Positions 7,995-15,740 of a stretch of 42,748 bases of DNA are shown here, one piece after another (the first letter of the stretch is position 1; each line of letters starts with the position of its first letter). The stretch covers positions 1 through 42,748 of the forward strand of contig JAEVYX010000025.1 of NCBI GenBank assembly GCA_023392515.1. Direction: 5' to 3'. The translations under genes and the position numbers were made by a program. This stretch comes from Bacillota bacterium (GTDB lineage: Bacteria > Bacillota > Clostridia > Christensenellales > Aristaeellaceae). A model generated the notes under the pieces. The model worked only from the letters and a program-made list of their open reading frames with translations, had not been told where the DNA came from and did no database searches.

Positions 7995-8942
7995 ATGATA
8001 CGGCAGGCTGCATTTACCGGAAAACTCCCTTTGCTTAAAGGAAATCTCCATACACATACCACCCGCTCTGATGGCCGCGGCACACCGGAGGAAGTTATAC
8101 GCCTGTACTTTTCAAAAGGGTATGATTTTCTTGCGCTCACAGATCACCGACTATATAACTATCAGAATTTTGCAAAGGAAATTCCTATCACGATCCTCCC
8201 AGGCATGGAACTGGATAAACGGATGGAAGGGCCGGGCATCCACTGCTTTCATACTGTTTGCCTTGGGCCGTCCCGGGAAGATGGAAACGGGTTCGCGCAG
8301 GATCAAGTTTTTGAAAGCGGAATTGTACGGGATCAGGAAGATTTTCAGCAGGTACTGGACATGGTCCACGCCAACAACAACTTCACATTTTATTGCCATC
8401 CCCAATGGAGCAGAACGCCTGCCCGAGAGTTTGAAAAGCTGAAGGGCAATTTCGCCATGGAGATCTGGAATTCCGGCTGTGCCGTGGAAAATGAAATGGA
8501 TACCAATGCGGCCCATTGGGATGAACTGCTGCTTCAGGGCAAAAGGATTTTTGGGGCTGCGACTGATGATTGCCACAAAGCGGACCATTACGGACTGGGT
8601 TGGGTTAAGGTGAACAGCAAAAACGACATCAGCAGCATCCTTCGAGCGCTATATGAAGGCGCGTTTTATTCCTCCTGCGGCCCGGATATATACGATTTTT
8701 ATGTAAAAGATGGGGTTGCGACAGTGGAATGCTCCCCATGCGACAGGATCATCTTTCTGGGAGGCTTGACACCAAGTAAGCTTTTCCGGTCTGAAAACGG
8801 CCCGATTCAGCGGGCAGAAATAAAGATTCCCGAATATCTGCGCTACATACGTGCTTGCGTAGTGGACGAAAAGGGGCGTCGGGCTTGGACCAATCCGATT
8901 TTCTTAAGTCAAAGGGAATCAAAGGAAACGCCGCAAAAGTAA
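7995..8942 (+). CDS. PHP-domain protein (predicted metal-dependent phosphoesterase-like)
   Basis: 315 aa. The N-terminus has the PHP metal-binding signature NLHTHTTRSDGRGTPEE (His19, His21), followed by FLALTDHR, a central FYCHPQW and a C-terminal DDCHKADHYG. These are the histidines and aspartates that bind the metal cluster in PHP proteins. Residues ~230-315 form a beta-rich tail after the barrel. No signal peptide is evident, so it is probably cytoplasmic. The substrate cannot be told from sequence; PHP proteins hydrolyse phosphoesters of diverse small molecules. It is divergent from the hexuronate operon and has its own promoter, an AGGTGA ribosome site and a terminator, so it forms a single-gene unit. 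Confidence 0.8.
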   Translation: MIRQAAFTGKLPLLKGNLHTHTTRSDGRGTPEEVIRLYFSKGYDFLALTDHRLYNYQNFAKEIPITILPGMELDKRMEGPGIHCFHTVCLGPSREDGNGFAQDQVFESGIVRDQEDFQQVLDMVHANNNFTFYCHPQWSRTPAREFEKLKGNFAMEIWNSGCAVENEMDTNAAHWDELLLQGKRIFGAATDDCHKADHYGLGWVKVNSKNDISSILRALYEGAFYSSCGPDIYDFYVKDGVATVECSPCDRIIFLGGLTPSKLFRSENGPIQRAEIKIPEYLRYIRACVVDEKGRRAWTNPIFLSQRESKETPQK

Positions 8943-8995
8943 GAAGCGTACGATCTAGCCTTATTGGCAAAGTTTGGTTTTAGCATATTATTATG

Positions 8996-9023
8996 AAGCC
9001 GGCGGATCACGCCGGTTTTCTTT
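8996..9023 (+). terminator. Rho-independent terminator after the PHP gene
   Basis: The stem aagccggcg / cgccggttt (one G-T pair) has loop gatca and is followed by a T-rich run. Confidence 0.8.
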
Positions 9024-9048
9024 ATGCGATCATTTCAATGATAAAGCG

Positions 9049-9753
9049 TTAGTCCTGCTCCACCATTCGATACCCCACATTGATCTCTGTCAAGATATAT
9101 TGAGGCAAGCCCGGATCAAGCTCCAGCTTGCGGCGGATATTGGCGATATTGACACGAAGAATTTGGTTATCACAGCCTGCATGAGGCCCCCAGACATGCT
9201 TAATAATATAGGTGTGGGTCAGCACTTTACCGGGATGCTTGCATAACAGGGCAAGAATACGAAACTCTACCTGCGTGAGGTGAATTCTTCTCTCATCCAC
9301 CGTCACCAGACGATTGTCCGCATCGACCATTAACCCTTTTGCATGGAAGACCTCGCTGGTGAGCTTTTCCTCCTCTGTCCGGAGGCTTCCCCGGCGCATC
9401 ACAGCCCGCATCCTGGCCATAAGCTCGGCGATCCCAAATGGTTTTGTAATATAGTCATCCGCACCCAAATCCAGCGCGGTAACTTTATCCCGCTCATGGT
9501 TCCTGGCTGAAAGAACAATGATTGGGATGGACGACCATGTGCGAACTGAACGGATCATCTGGGTTCCGTCCATATCCGGAAGGCTAAGTTCCAATAGAAT
9601 CAGATTGGGGTTTTGGCAAGCAATAAATTTCAGCGCATCCTGTCCACTTTCCGCTTCACAGATACCATATCCGTTGGTTGAAAGTACATTTGCCAAATAG
9701 CTTCGGATCTTCGCGTCATCCTCCACCAACAGAACATAGGGGACGTTGCTCAC
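9049..9753 (-). CDS. Orphan OmpR/PhoB-family response regulator, KdpE-like, with Glu at the phospho-acceptor site
   Basis: 234 aa from a GTG start. AAGGAGG lies 7 nt before this GTG; an ATG at 9759 is too close to that site. The receiver domain (1-120) has the acidic pair VEDD, the conserved Ser of VLSAR and the Lys of DYITKPFG. The expected phosphorylated Asp is replaced by Glu55 (LILLELSLPDMDG, codon gaa). The C-terminal winged helix (~135-230; HLTQVEFRILALL, HVWGPHAG, NIRRKLE, NVGYRM) resembles KdpE. No histidine kinase or kdpABC gene is nearby. Glu often mimics a phosphorylated Asp, so the protein may act independently of phosphorylation (inference). Confidence 0.88.
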   Translation of the reverse strand: MSNVPYVLLVEDDAKIRSYLANVLSTNGYGICEAESGQDALKFIACQNPNLILLELSLPDMDGTQMIRSVRTWSSIPIIVLSARNHERDKVTALDLGADDYITKPFGIAELMARMRAVMRRGSLRTEEEKLTSEVFHAKGLMVDADNRLVTVDERRIHLTQVEFRILALLCKHPGKVLTHTYIIKHVWGPHAGCDNQILRVNIANIRRKLELDPGLPQYILTEINVGYRMVEQD

Positions 9754-9870
9754 CCGCATGCCTCCTTGGTAAAAAAATGCTTTATCTCATTTTCTTCCTA
9801 CTATTGCACAGTATATCATATAGAGTTTAAATGATCCAGTTTGGGCAATATATTCCTGCACAAAAATGTA

Positions 9871-9958
9871 GGGCTATCGATGCGGCGCGATGGCGCCCAT
9901 CCGCCCGTAAAAAGTTTGCACAGCGGAATATTGCCTGTCATGCCGCATCTTATAGCCC
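9871..9958 (-). other. Possible structured RNA element or complex terminator
   Basis: Two arms of about 16 nt pair over 14 positions, as two 7-bp helices flanking a small internal loop (gggctat/atagccc and atgcggc/gccgcat). They enclose about 55 nt that can form further stems (GATGG-cgc-CCATC, and ACAG with CTGT). On the minus strand it lies just after the 61-aa gene and about 120 nt before the response regulator gene, and is followed by a short T-rich patch. I do not recognise a known riboswitch class. Confidence 0.35.
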
Positions 9959-9981
9959 ACATTATATTTTACGATGGAGGT

Positions 9982-10167
9982 TTAATCATCCTGATTTCGT
10001 TGTCTGTTTACAGGAATTTGCCTATGTATGGAATACAATTCCCCATAGGCATCTGCTTCCTCTTGGTCATGCACAGCGGATGGCGTAAGCCCGGTGCATT
10101 CCGTAATAGATGCCACTGTTTCGATATTGTAAAATGACTCATCCGCGTTTCTAGGTTTTGGTTTCAT
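9982..10167 (-). CDS. Small hypothetical protein, 61 aa
   Basis: The ORF is supported mainly by a near-ideal ribosome site, GGAAGGAGG, seven nt before the ATG. The protein is acidic in its middle and contains ASITECTGLTPSA followed by EEADAYGELYSIHRQIP. The ECTGL segment plus an acidic Tyr-rich tail recalls short uncharacterised proteins of Clostridia, but this is an impression and I cannot assign a function. No membrane segment or signal peptide is seen. An in-frame ATG further upstream (10224) lacks a comparable ribosome site. It shares orientation with the GlsB-like gene upstream but is separated from it by a terminator. Confidence 0.55.
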   Translation of the reverse strand: MKPKPRNADESFYNIETVASITECTGLTPSAVHDQEEADAYGELYSIHRQIPVNRQRNQDD

Positions 10168-10251
10168 GCTTCGTCCTCCTTCCGATTGGATAGAATATAC
10201 CTGCCGGCCTGCATGTTCCCGCATGAATCATTCTCGGCTCGTTTTCCGGCT

Positions 10252-10281
10252 AAAGAAGCCCTCCGCCGTTAGGCGAAGGGC
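10252..10281 (-). terminator. Rho-independent terminator after the GlsB/YeaQ-like gene
   Basis: On the minus strand, gcccttcgcc pairs with ggcggagggc (one G-T pair) around loop taac, followed by ttcttt. Confidence 0.8.
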
Positions 10282-10296
10282 AAGGGGCAAGACTTA

Positions 10297-10554
10297 TTAT
10301 TTCGCGCGTTTTTGCACCATGTTCACCAGGAACAGGACAAGACAAGCGCCGGCCACCGCAATTAACATGCTGCCCAAGTTAAAGCCGGAGATACCGCCAA
10401 TGCCCAAAAGGGAGGCTAAGAATCCGCCAACGATTGCGCCCAGGATACCGAACAATATGTTGGCTCCCAAACCCATTTTGGCGTTTGTCCCCATGATGAT
10501 ACTGGCCAACCAGCCAGCCAAAGCTCCAAATACTAACCATAGGATGATATTCAT
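10297..10554 (-). CDS. GlsB/YeaQ/YmgE-family stress-response membrane protein
   Basis: 85 aa with three predicted membrane helices and many glycines: MNIILWLVFGALAGWLASII, then GANILFGILGAIVGGFLASLLG, then LGSMLIAVAGACLVLFLVNMV. This layout and length match the small transglycosylase-associated (YeaQ/GlsB) family, found in stress regulons of Firmicutes and Proteobacteria; molecular function is unknown. The longer in-frame ORF upstream is rejected because the family N-terminus starts at this ATG, which follows AAGGAG. It is divergent from dacF, and its own terminator lies 15 nt after the stop. Confidence 0.88.
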   Translation of the reverse strand: MNIILWLVFGALAGWLASIIMGTNAKMGLGANILFGILGAIVGGFLASLLGIGGISGFNLGSMLIAVAGACLVLFLVNMVQKRAK

Positions 10555-10679
10555 GCGACAGAACGCTCCTTCCGATATTGGACATCCTTCCCTGTCAGAA
10601 TGCCCATGTGTTCCCCTGTATTCTATGCGAAAGCCGAAAAAAGTATGCCACGAACAAAAACCTGTCTGAAGCGGCAGCC

Positions 10680-10708
10680 TGTACAAAATCATCCATAAGG
10701 TGTATACT
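10680..10708 (+). promoter_or_regulatory. Promoter of the DacF-like gene
   Basis: -35 TGTACA (10680-10685), a 17-nt spacer, and -10 TATACT (10703-10708), giving a leader of about 40 nt. Confidence 0.6.
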
Positions 10709-10754
10709 AAACGAATATAGGCAAGACCTATCCAAGACTGTCTGGAGGGATGGC

Positions 10755-12242
10755 ATGCAGCGCCGTAACATACCTTTCCATAAATGCATGGTATGGCTAA
10801 GCATACTCCTCGTACTGCTTATGGGAATTGCGCCCGCTTTTGCCGAGGAAGCGGAAGAGTTTGTTCAACCTACCCGTTCCCCCGACGCAAACGAATATAA
10901 CCCTGAGCACCCTGAAGATTTGCAGCAGGAGCAGCTCATCGCCGCATCCGCCATATTGATTGAGGCGAATTCCGGCCAGGTGATTTTTGAAAAAAATGCG
11001 GACCAGATGATGTACCCTGCTTCAACAACAAAAATTTTAACTGTTCTTTTGGGATTGACGTTGGGCAAGACCGACGGGCTATTGGATCAAACGGTCACCG
11101 CCAGCGAGTATGCCGTTGATATACCTGACGACTCGACCCGCATCCCCTTATCAGCTGGAGAGTCTATCAATTTTCTTGATTTGCTGTATGCCACGATGAT
11201 TAAGTCCGGCAATGACGGTGCGAACGTGATAGCGGAATCCGTGTCTGGTTCCGTTGAAGCATTTGCGGACCTGATGAATCAGGCGGCCCAGTCCTTCGGA
11301 TGTACGTCCACCCACTTTACCAATCCCCATGGATTGCACGATCCCAATCATTATACCACCGCGAGGGACATGGCGATCATTGCCAGGGAAGCTATGGAGA
11401 ACAGCACCTTTCGCCAAATTGTCGCCACAACCAGCTATGCTATTCCCGCCAGCAATCAGCGAAAAGCCCGAACGGTAGAAAATACGAATAACCCGTTTAT
11501 GGTGCAAAGCGAGAACAACAACTATTATTATAACTACGCCACGGGTATTAAAACAGGCTTTCATAACCAGGCAGGTTATTGTTACGTAGGTTCAGCCACG
11601 AAAAACGGCGTCACGCTGATTTCCGTGGTATTCTACACCAGCCGCAACGGGCGGTGGGCGGATACAAAGATGCTCATGGAATATGGTTTTTCCCAGTATG
11701 TCAGCGTATCTCCCGTCGATCTGTACCAAATGAATCCAATTGTAGTGGAAACGAACGGGTTTTCCCAAGATGATCCTGACCTGGGCCGCCTTCCTCTCAA
11801 CCTTGTACCAGTAGATTCTTCTGCAACAGCGGCTATTATAGCCACAAAATCAGAAGTTGAAGCCTTGGCGCGAAACTTGCAGCAGTTGGTCATTATCGAA
11901 TATACCCGGGGTTTTTCCGCTCCCATTACCGCAGGTGAGACAATTGGTATGCTGACATACTTTCCAACAGACGGCAGCGATCCGGTAGAATATAACCTAA
12001 TAGCATCCAGGTCGATTGCAAAACGTGAAAACGCTCCAAAATCTATTGAGGAAATCGAAGCGGAAGTCTATGCAGACCCCAATCCCTTTCCTCCATTAAC
12101 ATTGGAAATGGTGATTCTTTTTGCACTGCCCCTTGTAGGAATATATGTAGCAATTCGAATCATACGAAGGGTATTCGGCAGCCTTGCAGGGCGCGGCGAT
12201 CATAATCAATTGCCCAAGCCCACCAGCCGCCGCTATCGATAA
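10755..12242 (+). CDS. dacF: D-alanyl-D-alanine carboxypeptidase (DacF-like, peptidase S11)
   Basis: 495 aa. The enzyme removes the terminal D-Ala of peptidoglycan stem peptides outside the membrane. A signal peptide (residues ~10-30, ending PAFA) precedes the S11 domain with all three catalytic motifs: STTK (Ser90-Lys93), SGN (151-153) and KTG (266-268). A C-terminal beta domain follows (~330-440), then a hydrophobic helix (~455-475, LEMVILFALPLVGIYVAI) and a basic tail, a likely membrane anchor. GGAGG lies about 7 nt before the ATG. In Bacillus dacF sits directly upstream of spoIIAA; here the spoIIA operon is about 25 kb away, so whether this is the sporulation-specific paralogue is uncertain. 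Confidence 0.9.
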   Translation: MQRRNIPFHKCMVWLSILLVLLMGIAPAFAEEAEEFVQPTRSPDANEYNPEHPEDLQQEQLIAASAILIEANSGQVIFEKNADQMMYPASTTKILTVLLGLTLGKTDGLLDQTVTASEYAVDIPDDSTRIPLSAGESINFLDLLYATMIKSGNDGANVIAESVSGSVEAFADLMNQAAQSFGCTSTHFTNPHGLHDPNHYTTARDMAIIAREAMENSTFRQIVATTSYAIPASNQRKARTVENTNNPFMVQSENNNYYYNYATGIKTGFHNQAGYCYVGSATKNGVTLISVVFYTSRNGRWADTKMLMEYGFSQYVSVSPVDLYQMNPIVVETNGFSQDDPDLGRLPLNLVPVDSSATAAIIATKSEVEALARNLQQLVIIEYTRGFSAPITAGETIGMLTYFPTDGSDPVEYNLIASRSIAKRENAPKSIEEIEAEVYADPNPFPPLTLEMVILFALPLVGIYVAIRIIRRVFGSLAGRGDHNQLPKPTSRRYR

Positions 12243-12260
12243 ACCACACTGAGGATAGAA

Positions 12261-12304
12261 AAAGCCTTGCACATCATTCGTCACGAGAATGCGCAAGGCT
12301 TTTA
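12261..12304. terminator. Bidirectional terminator between dacF and the CapA-like gene
   Basis: aaaagccttgc pairs with gcaaggctttt, with a smaller inner stem (cattc/gaatg). The A- and T-rich flanks make it work on both strands between convergent genes. Confidence 0.85.
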
Positions 12305-12318
12305 TTGAACCACTGGAT

Positions 12319-13692
12319 TTATTGCGCCATTGTCCGTATCTTTGCAGGCGACTCTGCCAACAAGTTTGTAATTTGCTCAAGCGCCTTTTGCATCGCTTTT
12401 TGTTGACTTTCGTCCATGCCTTCCGGCGGCATCAGGTCGCTGGCCACTACCCTGTATTGGTACTTTCCATCTTCCTTATACCGCCAGATGTAGGTAGGTG
12501 TGAATTGCACCTGATCGAAGGACACCGCACCGGTGACAGGATCGTGGGTTATCTTCAAGTGCAGCAGCATACTTGCGGTATAGGCAGATTTAGACCGATC
12601 ATCTGTAATCAAAGTACCCAATGAGTAGCAAACCAAGGTAGGCCGCTTTGTTCCATCAGCCCGGTTACCCGTCAGGTATTCAATAGGCAGAGCAGCCAGG
12701 CTGTTCGCACCAAGCAGTACATCTGCACCCGCGTCTGCAATATGCTGCGCCATCTCACGTTGGTCATTGGTCGCCTTTGTCTGACTGTCCGAGCCCCAGT
12801 GCAAAGAAACGATTACTACCTGAGCCCCCTGGCTTCGGGCCCCGGTGATATCCCCAGCAACCTTTTCCATATTGAAGCTTGAAATCGCATAAGCACTATT
12901 TTGAGATGATATTTTCTTTTTTCCGGTATTGGTCATCAGATCCGTATAGTGCAAGATGGCTACCTTTACCCCCTGCAAAGTTACAATGTTGGGCACAAGC
13001 GCATCCTGAGCATCCATATTCACACCAAGCGTTGCAAAGCCTGCCATGCGTACGGCTGAGATCGTATCCACAAGCCCTTCCAGACCGTAGTCCATAATAT
13101 GTTCGTGGCCTAGCGCGAGCATATCCAATTGTGCGGCCTTGAGACCATCCAAAACGTCACCCGTTACATTGATATCGCTGATTTTTGCTTGACTGGCCAC
13201 TGTGTTTTCCAAGGTGGCAAGGCATAAATCACCGGTCATTTCACTGCCCAGCGGGGTAAGGATGGGCCGATAATCGTATGTTTTGCTCTCGCTATTGTAT
13301 GCGCCTTTGCGCACACCTTCCGCAAAGGCCATTGATCCTGCAGCGGTCAGTGTAAAAGTTTGTTTTGCAGGCACCGGTGTTGCGGTCGGTGTTTCCATGT
13401 TTACAGGCGGGGCGGTTGAGAAGCTTGTATTCTGTGTCAGGTCATTTGACACATTCAAATTGCCCTGATCCGATGTGGCACTCTGAAATATGGGAATATC
13501 GGACAGCGTCAGCGGCGGCAAATCCAGCGACGCGCTCAGTACATTGACAATCTGCTGAGCATCGATATTTTGATTTGTTTGGCCGGCTATGCGCGGCACA
13601 AGAACACTGCTGAAACCTATAACGGCAATGGTAATAAGCAAAATGAACACCGTGCCAAAGGATATGCCTCTTCTTTTTCTTCCTCTGGCCAT
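12319..13692 (-). CDS. CapA-fold (PGA_cap) membrane-anchored protein with degenerate metal site
   Basis: 457 aa. A basic N-terminus and one membrane helix (~10-35) are followed by a Thr/Ser/Pro-rich linker (TPTATPVPAK, ~100-110) and a calcineurin-like CapA domain, so the domain is extracellular. The fold is recognisable from ATLENTV, MDYGLEGLVDT, VVIVSLHWGSD and CYSLGTLI. Several metal ligands of active family members are missing: the first motif reads AAGSMAF where GD is usual, NNHxxD reads HEHIMD, and GHHPH reads GANSL. It may be a pseudoenzyme or bind a ligand. CapA relatives act in poly-gamma-glutamate export; no other cap gene is present. ATG 13692 fits AAAGGAGG better than 13698. Confidence 0.78.
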   Translation of the reverse strand: MARGRKRRGISFGTVFILLITIAVIGFSSVLVPRIAGQTNQNIDAQQIVNVLSASLDLPPLTLSDIPIFQSATSDQGNLNVSNDLTQNTSFSTAPPVNMETPTATPVPAKQTFTLTAAGSMAFAEGVRKGAYNSESKTYDYRPILTPLGSEMTGDLCLATLENTVASQAKISDINVTGDVLDGLKAAQLDMLALGHEHIMDYGLEGLVDTISAVRMAGFATLGVNMDAQDALVPNIVTLQGVKVAILHYTDLMTNTGKKKISSQNSAYAISSFNMEKVAGDITGARSQGAQVVIVSLHWGSDSQTKATNDQREMAQHIADAGADVLLGANSLAALPIEYLTGNRADGTKRPTLVCYSLGTLITDDRSKSAYTASMLLHLKITHDPVTGAVSFDQVQFTPTYIWRYKEDGKYQYRVVASDLMPPEGMDESQQKAMQKALEQITNLLAESPAKIRTMAQ

Positions 13693-13723
13693 GCGCATGC
13701 TCCTCCTTTAGCCCTTTACAGGT

Positions 13724-13752
13724 ATTATACCACATTTGCCTGCTTCCGGCAA
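13724..13752 (-). promoter_or_regulatory. Promoter of the CapA-like gene
   Basis: On the minus strand: -35 TTGCCG (13747-13752), a 17-nt spacer, and -10 TATAAT (13724-13729), giving a short leader. Confidence 0.65.
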
Positions 13753-13802
13753 AGATGCCTTTCGGTTATAAAACGACGAATGGTCCCCCTTTCTTCATAT
13801 GG

Positions 13803-13845
13803 AAAAATATACAAGAAAGCTCCCAAGACATTTGTCCGGGAGCTT
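13803..13845 (-). terminator. Probable terminator after cas6
   Basis: aagctccc and gggagctt pair (13817-13845), with an inner gaca/tgtc stem, followed on the minus strand by a T-rich stretch (ttcttgtatattttt). Confidence 0.6.
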
Positions 13846-13860
13846 ATCAGGCAAAAAACA

Positions 13861-14592
13861 CTATCCAATCAATTCAAACAATCCGAATCCCTCTTCGCGC
13901 ATTTCTCCCATACCGCCTTGGTATAGCAGATTCAGCATTTCCGGTTCGCCGAATATTCGCATATTGCCAAGTGTTGTCCGGTAAAACCGCCCTCTATGAA
14001 GTACATGCGCTTCCTTTGAACCTATATCTTCTTCGCAGGGCATAACCCGCAATGTTTCCACCATTTCTTGCCTCTTGCCAGCCACACCGAGCATATCGGC
14101 AACACAACTGCGCAGTTGCTGTTCAAAAGTTTCATCCCGGATGCCCAGGCAGCGCCTATGTCCCTGGTTTTCTATCCCTGCATTCCGAATAACCAGGGGG
14201 CTGAGCATATGGATTGTAGCAGAGGAGTTTTCGATAGCCTTTTCATAAATCCGGATGACAGAGGTAAAACAAAACCCGTTGTCTTCCAATGCAAGAGTTT
14301 CGTTTTGCATGCCCATCGCAGCCAGAAAAAAATCATCATACGTACTCTCGTCATATGTAGAGAAAATGACCTTAATATAGCCATTCTCCAATTCGATCCC
14401 ATCACGGAAACGCGATTTTGGCAAATAAACGGAAAAGCTGTAATGCTTTCCGGTTTGGGCACTGAAATATTGATGAACCAGGCTGTCCCCACCTTGATTT
14501 TGTAAAGACATTTGGAGGAGACGGCAGATAAGCGGTCTGTAATCCCTTGGCAGCGTACTTTTCTCTAGCGATATCGTTATCATCATTCGCAT
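13861..14592 (-). CDS. cas6: Solitary CRISPR repeat-processing endoribonuclease Cas6
   Basis: 243 aa. Cas6 cuts the repeats of CRISPR precursor RNA to make guide RNAs. The N-terminus (ITISLEKSTLPRDYRPLICR) and HYSFSVYLPKSRF, the central IHMLSPLVIRN, and the C-terminal glycine-rich GGMGEMREEGFGLFEL are hallmarks of this RAMP family. His40 or His50 could be the catalytic histidine. The length is normal and the reading frame intact. AGAGGA lies seven nt before the ATG. No other cas gene and no repeat-spacer array is visible in the window, about 14 kb to the left and 28 kb to the right. It has its own promoter and terminator. It may process arrays elsewhere in the genome or be a relic. Confidence 0.87.
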   Translation of the reverse strand: MRMMITISLEKSTLPRDYRPLICRLLQMSLQNQGGDSLVHQYFSAQTGKHYSFSVYLPKSRFRDGIELENGYIKVIFSTYDESTYDDFFLAAMGMQNETLALEDNGFCFTSVIRIYEKAIENSSATIHMLSPLVIRNAGIENQGHRRCLGIRDETFEQQLRSCVADMLGVAGKRQEMVETLRVMPCEEDIGSKEAHVLHRGRFYRTTLGNMRIFGEPEMLNLLYQGGMGEMREEGFGLFELIG

Positions 14593-14732
14593 GCTGCATT
14601 CCTCTTTTGTTCAAACGTTTTCAGGGTACGGATACTAGGGAGCACCAAATCCTCTGGCTCTCTGATCAATAAATGTAATCTCAATTAATAGCCATGATTC
14701 GTATCAAACGGGAATTTTTCCCAACGTAGGAT

Positions 14733-14762
14733 ATTATAACACAAGGTATACCAGATTGTCTC
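14733..14762 (-). promoter_or_regulatory. Possible promoter of cas6
   Basis: On the minus strand: -10 TATAAT (14733-14738), an 18-nt spacer, and a weak -35 GAGACA (14757-14762). The leader would be about 135 nt. The rest of 14593-14821 shows no gene and no CRISPR-like repeat. Confidence 0.4.
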
Positions 14763-14821
14763 ATGGAATTATGCATTTTTTCTATCCCTTTATTCCTTCA
14801 TTTTTCTTCCGGAACCTTCTC

Positions 14822-14850
14822 TTGACCGTTTCAGACAGGAATGGTATGAT
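14822..14850 (+). promoter_or_regulatory. Promoter of the sugar phosphate isomerase/epimerase-like gene
   Basis: -35 TTGACC (14822-14827), a 17-nt spacer, and -10 TATGAT (14845-14850). Confidence 0.65.
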
Positions 14851-14889
14851 GAAACCATTCAAAAGATCGTAAGGGAGATGTGTTTTGCC

Positions 14890-15693
14890 ATGAAAATCAG
14901 CTTTTCCACCCTATGCTGCCCTCGGTGGAATTGGCGGGAAATTACCGCCACTGCCCATGACCTGGGATATGACGGGATTGAAATACGCGGCGTAGGCAAG
15001 GACATCTCCGTTCCTTCCGTTCCTGAATTTGGAGAGCTACAGCTTGAAAAAACAGTGGAGAAACTAAAATCGCTGTCTCTTTCAATTCCTTGTCTTGACA
15101 GTGACTGCGTCCTTCATATTCCCGATGACCTGCCCCGCACCCATATGGAGGGAAAGGCTTACGTGGATTTGGCCAAGAAGCTAAGCGTACCGTATGTCCG
15201 GGTGTTTTCCGCTCCTCCAGTTCCCCAACCTGAGGGAAATGTAGATGAAGGGCTGGTGAAAGAGCAGGCCCGGAAATTGGCCGGTTACGCCGGCGAAAAC
15301 GGTGTTACGCTGCTGCTTGAAACCCACGGCATCTGGGCCCAGAGCATCCGGCTGGCTCGTCTTCTCAAAGATATCGATCATCCAAATGTTGCCGTACTGT
15401 GGGATGTTCATCATCCATTTCGCTATTTTGAGGAAAAACCGGAAGAAACCTATGGTAACTTGAAACCTTGGATTCGCCATATCCACTTAAAGGATAGCCT
15501 ACTAAAAGGTGAACGCATACAATATATGCTACCAGGCCAGGGAGACGTACCCCTCGCATCCTGCATTCATCTGCTCAAAGAAGATGGATACGACGGTTTC
15601 TACTCCTTGGAATGGGTCAAGCGCTGGGATATGTCCCTTGAGGAGCCCGGCATTGTACTGGCACATTACGCCAATTACATCCGCTCCCTTTGA
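14890..15693 (+). CDS. Sugar phosphate isomerase/epimerase family protein (TIM barrel)
   Basis: 267 aa, cytoplasmic. It matches the xylose-isomerase-like TIM-barrel family: KISFSTLCCP at the start, LGYDGIEIRG on an early strand, then the metal-ligand series VTLLLETHG, VAVLWDVHHP, IRHIHLKD and FYSLEWVKRW. These place Glu, Asp/His, His and Glu in the usual order, so a divalent-metal isomerase or epimerase is likely. The substrate is unknown. The ATG at 14890 gives the typical family N-terminus and follows AAGGGAG; an ATG at 14878 abuts that site and is too close. It forms a single-gene unit with its own promoter and terminator. It is not part of the hexuronate locus, although related chemistry is possible. 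Confidence 0.85.
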   Translation: MKISFSTLCCPRWNWREITATAHDLGYDGIEIRGVGKDISVPSVPEFGELQLEKTVEKLKSLSLSIPCLDSDCVLHIPDDLPRTHMEGKAYVDLAKKLSVPYVRVFSAPPVPQPEGNVDEGLVKEQARKLAGYAGENGVTLLLETHGIWAQSIRLARLLKDIDHPNVAVLWDVHHPFRYFEEKPEETYGNLKPWIRHIHLKDSLLKGERIQYMLPGQGDVPLASCIHLLKEDGYDGFYSLEWVKRWDMSLEEPGIVLAHYANYIRSL

Positions 15694-15696
15694 TAA

Positions 15697-15730
15697 AAAA
15701 GAGCGTCCTATGATGGGCGCTCTTTTCCTT
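15697..15730. terminator. Terminator between the isomerase-like gene and the 42-aa gene
   Basis: aaaagagcgtcc pairs with gggcgctctttt (one G-T pair) around loop tatgat, followed by a T-rich run on the plus strand. The A/T flanks allow action on both strands. Confidence 0.85.
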
Positions 15731-15740
15731 TCAAAACACG

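Noticed and set aside
9831..10137. Two overlapping plus-strand ORFs near the structured element
   Set aside because: No ribosome sites, unlikely composition, and overlap with the better supported 61-aa gene on the other strand.
14593..14889. Possible CRISPR repeats next to cas6
   Set aside because: No direct repeat of about 25-37 nt with regular spacing is visible; only promoters and leader sequence are seen.
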